Assembly: GCA_943789305.1 (NCBI GenBank)
Contig: CALSTP010000001.1
Location: forward strand, 1,030,178 to 1,094,177
DNA length: 64,000 bases
Direction: 5' to 3'
Source of the DNA: an uncultured Flavobacteriaceae bacterium
GTDB taxonomy: Bacteria > Bacteroidota > Bacteroidia > Flavobacteriales > Flavobacteriaceae
Position 1 is the first letter of the stretch, and every line of letters starts with the position of its first letter. Position numbers and translations under genes: made by a program. The notes under the pieces are model-generated. The model had not been told where the DNA came from, made no database searches, and saw only the letters and a list, made by a program, of their open reading frames with translations. Positions 39,613 to 48,916 of the stretch are shown here, in pieces.

Positions 39613-39961
39613 TGAATAGTATTTTACATAAATAAACTGATTATTCTGACGCTATACTTTGAATTCAATATAACACAATTGTCTTTGTAAATAATATAAT
39701 TATACATAAAAAAATCATATAATTCAAAAAAAAACTAGACGACTCAAAAATCTAAATGATGTTTAATTTATGAATAATAAAATTTCAATAACAATAAAAA
39801 ACATTTTGAAATTTAATTATGGTGTGTTTCATCAACATATTTAACAAAAAAAAGAGTTTACTTTGTTGATAAGGTATATTAGGCTTGGGTTAAAAGCGAC
39901 TTGAATAAAAGGAATTTTTTAAAAAGCTTTAATTTTTAGATTGCTTAAATAATTTAAAAAA
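39613..39961. other. 349-base divergent intergenic region
   Basis: This very A+T-rich stretch separates two divergently oriented genes and presumably holds both promoters. I see no exact TAnnTTTG box, no RNA gene and no long repeat. Confidence 0.5.
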
Positions 39962-41918
39962 ATGACAAAAAAAAATAAGGGTATTTTAATCTCTGAATTC
40001 AGTAATCTTCTGTTTTTTTGGTTTTTTGGAGTCATTTATTTTTTAATTTTTCGCATTTCATTTATTGGATTAAACAGCTCTGATATTAATCCTCAAACAG
40101 AAATTTCAGAGTTTTTAAAAGTCATTTATATGGGGTTTCGATTTGATATTACAGTAATATCTTATTTCATAGTTTTTCCTTATTATTAAATTACATATTA
40201 GTGTTTCTGGACAAAATGAATTGGGTTATTAAAACACGGATATTTTTTCAAAAATTATTTATTTATTCAACTATAGTTATCATAATTACTACATTAAACT
40301 ATTATAAAGAGTACAAAAACCAGTTTAATCATTTTCTTTTCATGGGACTCCATGATGATAAAAAAGCGGTTCTTCAAACAATTCTAAAAAATTATGAACC
40401 AATTAAAAACGCAATTTTAATTTTTGTGTTAATTTTTATTTCATTAAAGATATTGAGTTTTTATGAAAAAAAATCAAGAATCTATAAATTCATAAACTCG
40501 TATGAATTCAAATATAAAGAGCTGAAAATTAGTGTTCTTTTTTTAATTTTATTAGTGTTTAGCCTCAGAGGATCTTTTACAGAATATCCCGTTAGACTCT
40601 TCTATGCATCAATAAGCTCAGATGAGTTTTTAAATAAAACCATTATTAATCCTTTCAGATCACTCAATAATGCTGTTTCGGATTACAATGAGATAAACAA
40701 AAATTTTGGTAAAAATCCTTTTGGTAAAATTTCATCTAAAATCAGCGCCAAGAGTAAAACAATTAAAAAGCTTTTAGAGAAAAAAACTACATCAGATTCT
40801 TTAGAAGTCAAACAAAACAAATTTTTTTAGTTGTAATGGAAAGTTATGACTCATGGCCTTTGATAGAGAAATATAAAGATCTTAATATTTCAAATAACTT
40901 GAAAAGTATAGGAAATAAGGGGATAAGTTTTATGAATTTTTTGCCGGCTTCTAACTCAACCATGAATTCATTTGCTTCTATAGTTACAAATATTCCATAT
41001 TCAGGGGTTAACATGAGTATTATAGGTGCAAATAAATCTTATCCAAGTTCAATTTTCAAGCAATTTAAAACCTTGGGATATCAAACTAATTTTTTTTACG
41101 GCGGGTATTTGAGTTGGCAGAACATTAAAAATTTCACAAAAAAACAAGGAGTCGAAAATGTTTTTGGAGCTGGAAACATCGGAGGTTCCAAAGGAATTTG
41201 GGGAGTAAACGATGAATCTCTTTTCGAAAAAGTATTGGCAAAAGTTGATGATCAAAAAAACTCACTCAATATAATACTGACCACTAGTTATCATTCTCCC
41301 TATGAAATTGATGTTTTTTCAAAAGGATTCCCTTACAGTTCAAAAGAAGAATTACCCTATAAATTAAGAAAAATTTACAATGAGGATAATTTGAGTATTA
41401 AAACTTTAGGACATATTTGGTATGCAGATATGGCTATTGGAAAATTCGTGAATAAAGCAGAAAAAAAATACCCTAACGCATTGTTTGCTTTTACAGGTGA
41501 TCATTTTGGAAGGAAATTTATTAATGGATCTCCAACCCTGTATGAAAGCTCTTCTGTACCTTTTATATTATATGGCAAATCAATTGTTGGAAAATCAGAG
41601 TCTAATTGTAATCCAGGAAGCCATATAGACATCGCACCAACACTCATAGAACTTGTAGCTCCATCTAATTTTACGTATTACAGTTTTGGAAATTCATTGC
41701 TAAATAACAAAAGAAAAAACAAGCTTGGAATAGGTTACAATAAGGTAATAAATTCAAATCAAATATCAGAGTTCTCTAAAAACTATGGTATTAAAAAACA
41801 AAGCATAAATTCTTGTACACAAAAAAATGATTTATTATTTGAAGGAAATAAAAGAGAACACGATAGCTTAATGTCACTTGCTTGGCATTATGTAACAAAT
41901 GGTGATTGCTTAGACTAA
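39962..41918 (+). pseudogene. LTA-synthase-like sulfatase-fold membrane phosphotransferase, broken by two frameshifts
   Basis: Three consecutive frames join into one protein of about 652 residues, normal for the LTA synthase/alkaline phosphatase superfamily. Part 1 (39962-40189) and part 2 (open from about 40175 to 40830) hold the N-terminal membrane helices. Part 3 (to 41918) is the extracytoplasmic catalytic domain with VVMESYDSWP, NSTMNSF (probable catalytic Thr), TSYHSPYEID and TGDHFGR. Each break is a one-base loss: at T5 (40173-40177), after which the frame reads FSLLLNYILVFLDKMNW, and at A3T7 (40819-40828), after which it reads IFLVVMESYDSW. All motifs survive, so the damage is recent or a sequencing artefact. 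Confidence 0.82.
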
Positions 41919-42030
41919 TAAATTCTTATCTCATTTTTAGTCTTAATTCCTCAATATCAATTCCTTTTCTCTACTAAATCAGGGAAAAAGAGCATAAATA
42001 ATCTAAAAGAATAAACTTACCTTTGCCATT

Positions 42031-42495
42031 ATGCAAAAGAAAATCAACATTCAGAATAAAAAAGCCCGGTTTGAGTTCGAAATTCTCGATCAATATACCG
42101 CTGGTATGGTGTTGACAGGAACAGAAATTAAATCCATCCGAGAAAGTAAGGCTTCAATAACGGAAAGCTTTTGTGAATTCAATGAGCAAGGAGAATTGTT
42201 CGCAGTAAATATGTACATCGAAGAGTATTTATTTGGAACACATTACAACCACAAACCCCGATCTACTCGAAAATTATTGCTCAACAAAAAAGAACTTAGA
42301 AAGCTCAATAAGCAAGTTAAAAATGTTGGTCTTACTATCATACCCTTAAAGCTATTTATTACAGATAAAGGCTTCGCTAAAATGGTTATTGCTCTAGCTC
42401 GAGGTAAAAAATTGTATGACAAACGTGACACATTAAAAGACCGAGACAATAAACGTGACTTAGATCGAGTCAAAAAAAATTTCTCAAATAAATGA
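42031..42495 (+). CDS. smpB: SsrA-binding protein SmpB
   Basis: The 154-residue protein matches SmpB, which delivers tmRNA to stalled ribosomes: NKKARFEFEILDQYTAGMVLTGTEIKSIR, then YEHKPRSTRKLL-like HYNHKPRSTRKLLL, and a C-terminal basic tail KRDTLKDRDNKRDLDR. TACCTTTG at 42018-42025 matches the -7 consensus and sits only five bases before the ATG, so the mRNA may have almost no leader; no TTG is seen at the -33 position. The ssrA gene itself is not in the window. Confidence 0.95.
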   Translation: MQKKINIQNKKARFEFEILDQYTAGMVLTGTEIKSIRESKASITESFCEFNEQGELFAVNMYIEEYLFGTHYNHKPRSTRKLLLNKKELRKLNKQVKNVGLTIIPLKLFITDKGFAKMVIALARGKKLYDKRDTLKDRDNKRDLDRVKKNFSNK

Positions 42496-42525
42496 TTTAT
42501 TATTGATTTTTAGCTCCTTATAAAG

Positions 42526-43176
42526 CTAGTTTTTGTCCTTCAGCATGGGAACAAATCGAAACAAACCAAAGGTTTCCTTGTCAAATTCATTTTCAGACTT
42601 ACGCGTAAATCGAGTCATTATTTGTTCATCTGTACCAATAGGTATTACTAGGTGTCCACCAACAGTAAGTTGTTGTAGTAAGGGTTTAGGAACATCTGGG
42701 GCTCCAGCAGTGACTACAATCCCATTGAAAGGAGCCGATTCTGGCAGCCCCAAATATCCATCACCAAAAACTACTTTTTTTGGTTTTAACCTCAATTTGG
42801 TAAACAAACGCTGAGTCTTTTTGAATAATTCTTGTTGACGTTCTATGGTAAAAGTCTTAATACCAAGTGCCAATAAAACTGCAGTTTGATAACCTGATCC
42901 AGTTCCTATTTCCAAAACCAAATCTCCTGCTTTAATTTCTAGAAGCTGAGATTGAAAAGCAACTGTGTAAGGATGTGAAATGGTTTGATCTGCTGCTATT
43001 GGAAAAGCTTTATTGTCATAAGCATGAGACTCGAGACCAGAATCCATAAACCAATGTCTTGGTACCTCAAGCATCGCTTCTAAAACACTAGAATCTTTGA
43101 TTCCCATTGCTACTAATTTGTCGATAAGTAATTTTCTTTGTCCTTTATGCTTGGCTGTATCCAAAGGTGTATTCAT
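42526..43176 (-). CDS. pcm: protein-L-isoaspartate O-methyltransferase
   Basis: The 216-residue protein is a class I SAM-dependent methyltransferase that repairs isoaspartyl residues. TISHPYTVAFQSQLLEIKAGDLVLEIGTGSGYQTAVL gives the substrate loop and SAM motif I. GDGYLGLPESAPFNGIVVTAGAP follows, and VIPIG is near the C terminus. It is convergent with smpB. Confidence 0.94.
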   Translation of the reverse strand: MNTPLDTAKHKGQRKLLIDKLVAMGIKDSSVLEAMLEVPRHWFMDSGLESHAYDNKAFPIAADQTISHPYTVAFQSQLLEIKAGDLVLEIGTGSGYQTAVLLALGIKTFTIERQQELFKKTQRLFTKLRLKPKKVVFGDGYLGLPESAPFNGIVVTAGAPDVPKPLLQQLTVGGHLVIPIGTDEQIMTRFTRKSENEFDKETFGLFRFVPMLKDKN

Positions 43177-43282
43177 GAGTGTAAAAATAACAATAAAATG
43201 CCTTTTCTTGGGATGTATAAAGAGAAATTAAGTCTAAAAAATGTACCTTTGATTTATACTTGCAAATCTCATAAAAAGATTA

Positions 43283-44251
43283 ATGAAAAAGTTGAAAATA
43301 GGAGTTTTAGGAGCAGGACATCTGGGTAAAATTCATCTTAGATTATTAAAAGAATCAGAATTTTATGACTTAGTAGGTTTTTTTGACTCTGATAAAAATA
43401 CGGCAAATGAATTGGCAAAAAAAGAAGGTTATGTTGCTTTTGAATCCTTAGAAAAACTTCTTTCTGAAGTAGAAGTGGTTGACATTGTTACACCCACCCC
43501 CTATCACCATGAAATGGCTGTTATTTGTTTGGAAGCTAAAAAACATATTTTCATAGAAAAACCAATTACTCAAACAGTTATCCAAGCAGAAGAAATTGTT
43601 CAACTAGCCAAAGAAAACAACCTTCAGGGTCAGGTTGGTCATGTAGAGCGTTTCAATCCAGCCTTCAAAGCCATTAAAGAACATATTGACAAACCAATGT
43701 TTATTGAAACTCATCGTCTGGCAGAATTCAATCCAAGAGGGACAGACGTACCTGTTATTTTGGATTTGATGATTCATGATATTGACATTATTCTTAGTGT
43801 TGTGAATTCACCTGTTATAAATGTGAGTAGCTCAGGAGTTTCTGTAATTAGTGAAACCCCAGATATAGCAAATGCTCGAATTGAATTCGAAAACGGATGT
43901 GTTGCCAATTTAACAGCCAGTCGTATTTCGCTCAAAAACATGCGTAAAACCCGCTTTTTTCAGAAAGAAGCTTATATTTCAGTTGATTTTCTTACCAAAC
44001 AAGTTGAGGTTGTTAAAATGAAAGATGCTCCCAAAAAACCAGAGGAATTTGATTTGATTCTTCAGAATGCTGAAGGTGTGAAAAAACAAATCTATTTTGA
44101 CCCTCCAAAAATAGAAGAATCAAACGCAATTTTAGAGGAACTAAATACTTTTGCACAAGCCATTCAAAACAAAACTGAACCTATTGTTACTTTAAAGCAC
44201 GCCTCTGACGCACTGAGAGTAGCACATCAAATAATTGATTGTTTTAAATAA
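43283..44251 (+). CDS. Gfo/Idh/MocA family oxidoreductase
   Basis: The 322-residue protein has an N-terminal Rossmann domain (GVLGAGHLGKIHLRLL) with the family EKPIT motif near residue 93 and a C-terminal beta-sheet substrate domain. Such enzymes act on sugars or sugar nucleotides with NAD(P). The substrate cannot be inferred. It begins a run of same-strand genes (hydroxyacyl-CoA dehydrogenase 6 bases later, YggS, exonuclease fusion), spaced closely enough to be one operon. Confidence 0.88.
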   Translation: MKKLKIGVLGAGHLGKIHLRLLKESEFYDLVGFFDSDKNTANELAKKEGYVAFESLEKLLSEVEVVDIVTPTPYHHEMAVICLEAKKHIFIEKPITQTVIQAEEIVQLAKENNLQGQVGHVERFNPAFKAIKEHIDKPMFIETHRLAEFNPRGTDVPVILDLMIHDIDIILSVVNSPVINVSSSGVSVISETPDIANARIEFENGCVANLTASRISLKNMRKTRFFQKEAYISVDFLTKQVEVVKMKDAPKKPEEFDLILQNAEGVKKQIYFDPPKIEESNAILEELNTFAQAIQNKTEPIVTLKHASDALRVAHQIIDCFK

Positions 44252-44257
44252 TCCACA

Positions 44258-45145
44258 ATGAAGAATATTACTGTAATCGGAAGTGGTACTATGGGTAATG
44301 GAATAGCCCATTGCTTTGCCCAAAACCAATTCAATGTTAACTTGGTTGATTTGTCTGAAAATCAACTTAAAAAAGCTGTTTCTACGATCAGCAAAAATTT
44401 AGATCGCCAGGTTGCTAAAAAAATTATAACAACGCTACAAAAAAGTGAAACATTAGACCGAATACAAACTTCAACCGTTCTTGAAAATTCTTTAAAAGAG
44501 ACTGATTTAATTGTTGAAGCTGCTTCTGAAAACATTAAAATTAAAGCAGAGCTTTTTAAGAAAATGGATTCATTTGCTCCTTCGCATTGTATCTTAGCTT
44601 CAAATACTTCATCTATCTCCATCACCAAACTTGGGGCTTTTACTAAACGTCCAGAAAAAGTTATTGGAATGCATTTTATGAATCCTGTTCCCATCATGAA
44701 TCTGATTGAGGTAATTCAGGGATACAAGACGGATGACGATACTTTAAATCAAATTTTGACGGTCTCAAAAACTTTATATAAAACTCCCCTCTTATCCCAA
44801 GATTATCCAGGCTTTGTTGCCAATAGAATTTTATTACCCATGATTAATGAAGCAATCGAATCACTTTTTCAAGGGGTAGCCGGTGTTTCTGAAATTGATC
44901 AAATTATGAAATTAGGGATGGGACATCCAATGGGACCTCTTCAACTTGCTGACTTTATTGGATTGGATGTATGCCTATCTATCTTAAATGTGTTGCATGA
45001 TGGTTTTAGTGCTCAAAAATACGCTCCCTGTCCCCTACTGGTCAATATGGTCCAGGCAGGAAACTTGGGAATCAAATCTGGAGTTGGATTTTATGATTAT
45101 AAAATCGATTTAAAAAAGCCAACTGTAGCAAGTCAGTTTTTATAG
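44258..45145 (+). CDS. 3-hydroxyacyl-CoA (3-hydroxybutyryl-CoA type) dehydrogenase
   Basis: The 295-residue protein shows the NAD-binding GSGTMGNGIAH at residues 7-17, SNTSSISI and HFMNPVPIMNLIEVI (catalytic His), and PGFVANRILLPMINEA leading into the C-terminal dimer domain. It oxidises 3-hydroxyacyl-CoA in fatty acid or butanoate metabolism. It follows the Gfo/Idh gene by 6 bases and precedes yggS by one base. Confidence 0.92.
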   Translation: MKNITVIGSGTMGNGIAHCFAQNQFNVNLVDLSENQLKKAVSTISKNLDRQVAKKIITTLQKSETLDRIQTSTVLENSLKETDLIVEAASENIKIKAELFKKMDSFAPSHCILASNTSSISITKLGAFTKRPEKVIGMHFMNPVPIMNLIEVIQGYKTDDDTLNQILTVSKTLYKTPLLSQDYPGFVANRILLPMINEAIESLFQGVAGVSEIDQIMKLGMGHPMGPLQLADFIGLDVCLSILNVLHDGFSAQKYAPCPLLVNMVQAGNLGIKSGVGFYDYKIDLKKPTVASQFL

Positions 45146-45146
45146 C

Positions 45147-45800
45147 ATGGGGATTCAAGAGCAATTGCAATTATTAATAGCAGAACTCCCCAGAAAAGTC
45201 CGTTTGGTTGCGGTTTCAAAAACAAAACCAAATGCTGATCTAGAACGAGCATATGAAGCTGGTCAACGAATTTTTGGAGAAAATAAAATTCAAGAAATGA
45301 CCCAAAAATGGGAAACCCTTCCAAAAGATATTCAATGGCATATGATTGGACATGTACAAACCAATAAAGTCAAATATATGGCACCCTATGTAAGCTTGAT
45401 TCATGGAGTTGATCGATATAAACTTTTAAAAGAAATCAATAAACAAGGTGCTAAAAATAATCGTATTATCAATTGTTTACTTCAAATGCACGTTGCTCAA
45501 GAAGAAACTAAATTTGGCTTTAATCAAAGAGAATTAAAAGAAGTTGTTAATGATCTAAAAATACATCCTTTGCCAAATATTAAAATCAAAGGATTGATGG
45601 GGATGGCTACTTTTACTGAAAATAAAAATCAAATCAGAGAAGAATTTAAAATATTAAAAGAAAATTTTGATTGGATTCAAACCCAACTCACAGAGGTTAC
45701 AGAACTTTCAATGGGAATGAGTGGAGATTATTCCATAGCTATTGAAGAAGGAAGTACTATGATTCGTGTTGGAAGTAAAATTTTTGGGCATAGAAATTAA
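45147..45800 (+). CDS. YggS-family pyridoxal phosphate homeostasis protein
   Basis: The 217-residue protein has the alanine-racemase-like TIM barrel that binds PLP without known catalysis. The Lys in VAVSKTKP is the Schiff-base residue. FGENKIQE, WHMIGHVQTNK and ELSMGMSGDYSIAIEEGSTMIRVG are family landmarks. It is involved in PLP balance and amino-acid homeostasis. It lies between the dehydrogenase and the exonuclease fusion in the same run. Confidence 0.93.
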   Translation: MGIQEQLQLLIAELPRKVRLVAVSKTKPNADLERAYEAGQRIFGENKIQEMTQKWETLPKDIQWHMIGHVQTNKVKYMAPYVSLIHGVDRYKLLKEINKQGAKNNRIINCLLQMHVAQEETKFGFNQRELKEVVNDLKIHPLPNIKIKGLMGMATFTENKNQIREEFKILKENFDWIQTQLTEVTELSMGMSGDYSIAIEEGSTMIRVGSKIFGHRN

Positions 45801-45806
45801 TAGCAG

Positions 45807-47174
45807 ATGTACGCAATTGTAGATATCGAGACTACGGGTGGTAAATATAATGAGGAGGGAATTACCGAAATTGCAATATATCGATACGATGGACAAAAGA
45901 TTCTCGATCAAGTATCAAGTTTAGTTAATCCAAATCGAAAAATCCAACCCTTTGTCGAACGTTTAACAGGAATCAACAGTAAAATGCTTGTTAATGCTCC
46001 TAAGTTTTTTGAACTGGCTAAACGCATAGTTGAAATTACGGAAGGTTGTATTATTGTTGCCCATAACGCCGAGTTTGACTATCGTATTTTACAAACCGAA
46101 TTTAGAAGGCTTGGATATTCTTTTGAAAGTAAATCTTTGTGTACAGTAGCACTCGCTCAAAAACTTCTACCAGAAGCAGAGTCTTATAAACTCGGAAAAC
46201 TAGTTCGTTCTCTTGGGATTCCTATTGCCGATCGTCATCGAGCCCATGGTGATGCCTTGGCTACCCTTGAACTCTTTAAGATATTACTCGAAAAAGATTC
46301 TGGAAAAGAAATAATTAGCACTTATGTAAAAGAACTGAACAACAATAAAGTAGCTCCTAGATTTCTAAAAATTATTGAAGAATTGCCCTCGGAAATTGGG
46401 GTGTATTATATTCATGACCCAGAGGGTAGAATTATTTATATAGGTAAAAGTAAAAACATTAAGAAAAGGGTTTTAAATCACTTAACTGGAGAAACCGTAA
46501 AAGCGCAAAAAATTCAAAAGAAATTAGCTCGTGTTTCGTTTGAACTCTCTGGAAATGAATGTATTGCTCTTCTAAAAGAACAGCACGAAATAAAAAAAAA
46601 TCAACCTGAACTAAACCATTCAATGAAATACCATCTTTTTAAAATGGGAATTCGAATCAACCACTCAAGTCCTTATCATAATTTAGTAGTCGAACGAGTA
46701 AACCAAGAAAAACAGTACTTAGAGGTATTCAAAAATAAGAGAAATGCAAATAGAAAATTACGAACTTGGTTGGAAGAATTTAATCTATGCGAAGGTAAAA
46801 CTTCTCTGGGAAATTCTGAAAAAGCATGTTTTGGTCATGGAATAAAAAAATGTAATGGAGCTTGTGTTGGGGACGAATCCCCTAAAGTTTATAATCAGCG
46901 TATTCTAGAAATTGAAAATAAATTGAGGTATCCTCATAGTAACATGCTGATTATTGGTAAAGGAAAAAGAAAAGGTGAACAAAGTTTTATTTTTATAAAA
47001 AATACTGTTTTTCAGGGCTATGGGTATTATAGCCTAAATCATCAAATAAAGACAATTGATGCAATTGAAAAACGTTTGATTCCAATAAAAAACAACAGAG
47101 ATTCCCAAGCTCTCATTCGAAGTTTTATTGGTAAAAAACAGTATAAAAAAATCATAGATTTAGATCCCTGTTAA
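45807..47174 (+). CDS. DnaQ-type exonuclease fused to a GIY-YIG endonuclease domain
   Basis: The 455-residue protein has an N-terminal DEDDh 3'-5' exonuclease domain (VDIETTGG at residues 5-12, HNAEFDYR, HRAHGDALAT) to about residue 165. A UvrC/Cho-like GIY-YIG domain follows from about 190 (GVYYIHDPEGRIIYIGKSKNIKKR). The last part holds a conserved Cys cluster (CFGHGIKKCNGACVG), as in Cho-type proteins. The architecture suggests nicking and trimming in repair. It is common in Bacteroidota. Both active sites appear complete. Confidence 0.88.
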   Translation: MYAIVDIETTGGKYNEEGITEIAIYRYDGQKILDQVSSLVNPNRKIQPFVERLTGINSKMLVNAPKFFELAKRIVEITEGCIIVAHNAEFDYRILQTEFRRLGYSFESKSLCTVALAQKLLPEAESYKLGKLVRSLGIPIADRHRAHGDALATLELFKILLEKDSGKEIISTYVKELNNNKVAPRFLKIIEELPSEIGVYYIHDPEGRIIYIGKSKNIKKRVLNHLTGETVKAQKIQKKLARVSFELSGNECIALLKEQHEIKKNQPELNHSMKYHLFKMGIRINHSSPYHNLVVERVNQEKQYLEVFKNKRNANRKLRTWLEEFNLCEGKTSLGNSEKACFGHGIKKCNGACVGDESPKVYNQRILEIENKLRYPHSNMLIIGKGKRKGEQSFIFIKNTVFQGYGYYSLNHQIKTIDAIEKRLIPIKNNRDSQALIRSFIGKKQYKKIIDLDPC

Positions 47175-47198
47175 AATTTCTTAACTTTACCCTTCAAG

Positions 47199-48029
47199 AT
47201 GTCAAATAAGAAAATACCCTACTGGAAACATCGTCTTCATGAAATTGTTTATGAAGCAGATACATTAGCCGGAAAACGTTTCGATCTAATTTTATTAATC
47301 CTAATTCTTTTGAGTGTAATCCTAGTTATGCTCGAAAGTATAACCTCAATTCATAACCAGTATGCAACTGAATTCAATATAGTTGAATGGCTAATTACTG
47401 GATTGTTTACCCTAGAGTATATTGTACGCTTAATAGCGATTAAAAAACCTTTTAGCTATGTATTCAGCTTTTATGGAATAATTGATCTTTTATCTACCCT
47501 TCCGAAATATATCTCACTCTTTCTTGTCGGTACTGAGTCTTTAATAGCTCTCAGATCTCTAAGACTACTTCGTGTTTTTAGAATTTTAAAAGTTACCCGC
47601 TTTATTGGAGAATCTAATTTTCTTGTTAAAGCTTTGTATGCGAGTCGAGCCAAAATTGCAGTTTTTCTTTTTGCAGTATTCATTCTTTGCATCATATTTG
47701 GAACCATCATGTATTTGATTGAAGGAGAATCCAATGGCTTTACAAGCATTCCTAGGAGCATTTATTGGGCGATTGTTACAATGACCACTGTGGGTTATGG
47801 GGATATCGCTCCTCAGACCCCGCTAGGGCAACTTTTGGCATCCATAATTATGATCATGGGTTATGGAATAATAGCTGTCCCTACTGGAATTGTATCGGCT
47901 GAAATGAGCATCCAAACCAAAGAAGTGGACACCAACACCCAAGTATGTCTTCAATGCAATACAGAACAACATAAAGATGGTGCAATCTATTGTCATCATT
48001 GCGGCAGCCTATTAAACGATGAATTCTAA
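47199..48029 (+). CDS. voltage-gated potassium-type ion channel with C-terminal zinc ribbon
   Basis: The 276-residue protein has six transmembrane segments. S4 is recognisable from regularly spaced Arg (LRSLRLLRVFRILK). The pore helix and selectivity filter TTVGYGDIAP lie near residue 200. After S6 a short cytoplasmic tail carries a zinc ribbon of two C-x2-C knuckles (CLQC, CHHC), about 250-270. The filter predicts potassium selectivity. The stop overlaps the start of miaA by 11 bases. Confidence 0.9.
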   Translation: MSNKKIPYWKHRLHEIVYEADTLAGKRFDLILLILILLSVILVMLESITSIHNQYATEFNIVEWLITGLFTLEYIVRLIAIKKPFSYVFSFYGIIDLLSTLPKYISLFLVGTESLIALRSLRLLRVFRILKVTRFIGESNFLVKALYASRAKIAVFLFAVFILCIIFGTIMYLIEGESNGFTSIPRSIYWAIVTMTTVGYGDIAPQTPLGQLLASIIMIMGYGIIAVPTGIVSAEMSIQTKEVDTNTQVCLQCNTEQHKDGAIYCHHCGSLLNDEF

Positions 48030-48912
48030 ACGTCTAATCTATGTAGCGGGTCCTACAGCCTCTGGAAAAACTTCCTTAGCTATTAAATTGGCAAAACATT
48101 TTAAAACCGAAATCATCTCTTGTGATTCTCGGCAGTTTTATAAAGAAATGGCAATCGGAACTGCCGTCCCTTCTTCCCAGGAATTAGCTGATGTTAAACA
48201 TCATTTTATTCAACAAAAAAGCATTCAAAACCCTTATTCGGTTGGGGATTATCAAAGAGAGGCCTTAGATTTACTAAAAACCTTATTTCAAACAAAAGAT
48301 AAGGTTGTTTTAGTTGGTGGATCTGGCTTATACGCTGATGCACTTATTGATGGCTTAGATTATTTTCCAAAAATTAATTCTTCACTCAGAAAGGAACTTC
48401 AAAAACAATTCGAGGAAGACGGTATTACTGCACTCCAAAAGCTTTTGAAAAAATACGACCCAAACCATTACAAAAAAGTTGATCTTGAAAATCCTCGTCG
48501 TTTGATTCGTGCACTCGAGATTAGTTTGTCTAGTGGAAAACCCTACTCTTCTTTCTTGGGAAACAAAAAAGCGCCTAATTTTTTCACAACACAAAAGCTG
48601 GTAATTCAATGGGAAAGAGCAATACTTTATGAACGCATCAACCTTAGAGTAGATCAAATGATTGCTCAAGGATTGGAGCAAGAAGCTAAAAAGCTTTATC
48701 CCTTCAAAGAAATTAATGCACTCCAAACCGTTGGATATCAAGAATGGTTTACCTTCTTTGATGGATCAATTGCTCATGAAAAAGTAGCAAATGAAATTAA
48801 AAAAAATACCCGTCGCTACGCCAAACGCCAAACAACCTGGTTTAAAAAGTACACCAATGCCATCCATATCAAGGGAGGAAGTCCAGCTGAGAATACAATA
48901 ATGAAATTGTAA
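48019..48912 (+). CDS. miaA: tRNA dimethylallyltransferase
   Basis: The 297-residue protein is MiaA, which prenylates A37 of tRNAs reading U-starting codons. P-loop GPTASGKTSLA is at about residues 11-20. SCDSRQFY, GTAVPS and VGGSGLYADALIDGLD follow. The C-terminal YAKRQTTWFK is conserved. It begins within the last codons of the channel gene. MiaA and a t6A enzyme are both in the window, but not linked. Confidence 0.95.
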   Translation: MNSKRLIYVAGPTASGKTSLAIKLAKHFKTEIISCDSRQFYKEMAIGTAVPSSQELADVKHHFIQQKSIQNPYSVGDYQREALDLLKTLFQTKDKVVLVGGSGLYADALIDGLDYFPKINSSLRKELQKQFEEDGITALQKLLKKYDPNHYKKVDLENPRRLIRALEISLSSGKPYSSFLGNKKAPNFFTTQKLVIQWERAILYERINLRVDQMIAQGLEQEAKKLYPFKEINALQTVGYQEWFTFFDGSIAHEKVANEIKKNTRRYAKRQTTWFKKYTNAIHIKGGSPAENTIMKL

Positions 48913-48916
48913 AATA

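Noticed and set aside
42511..42528. Stem TAGCT/AGCTA between smpB and pcm as a bidirectional terminator
   Set aside because: Only five base pairs with an eight-base loop; too weak to claim.
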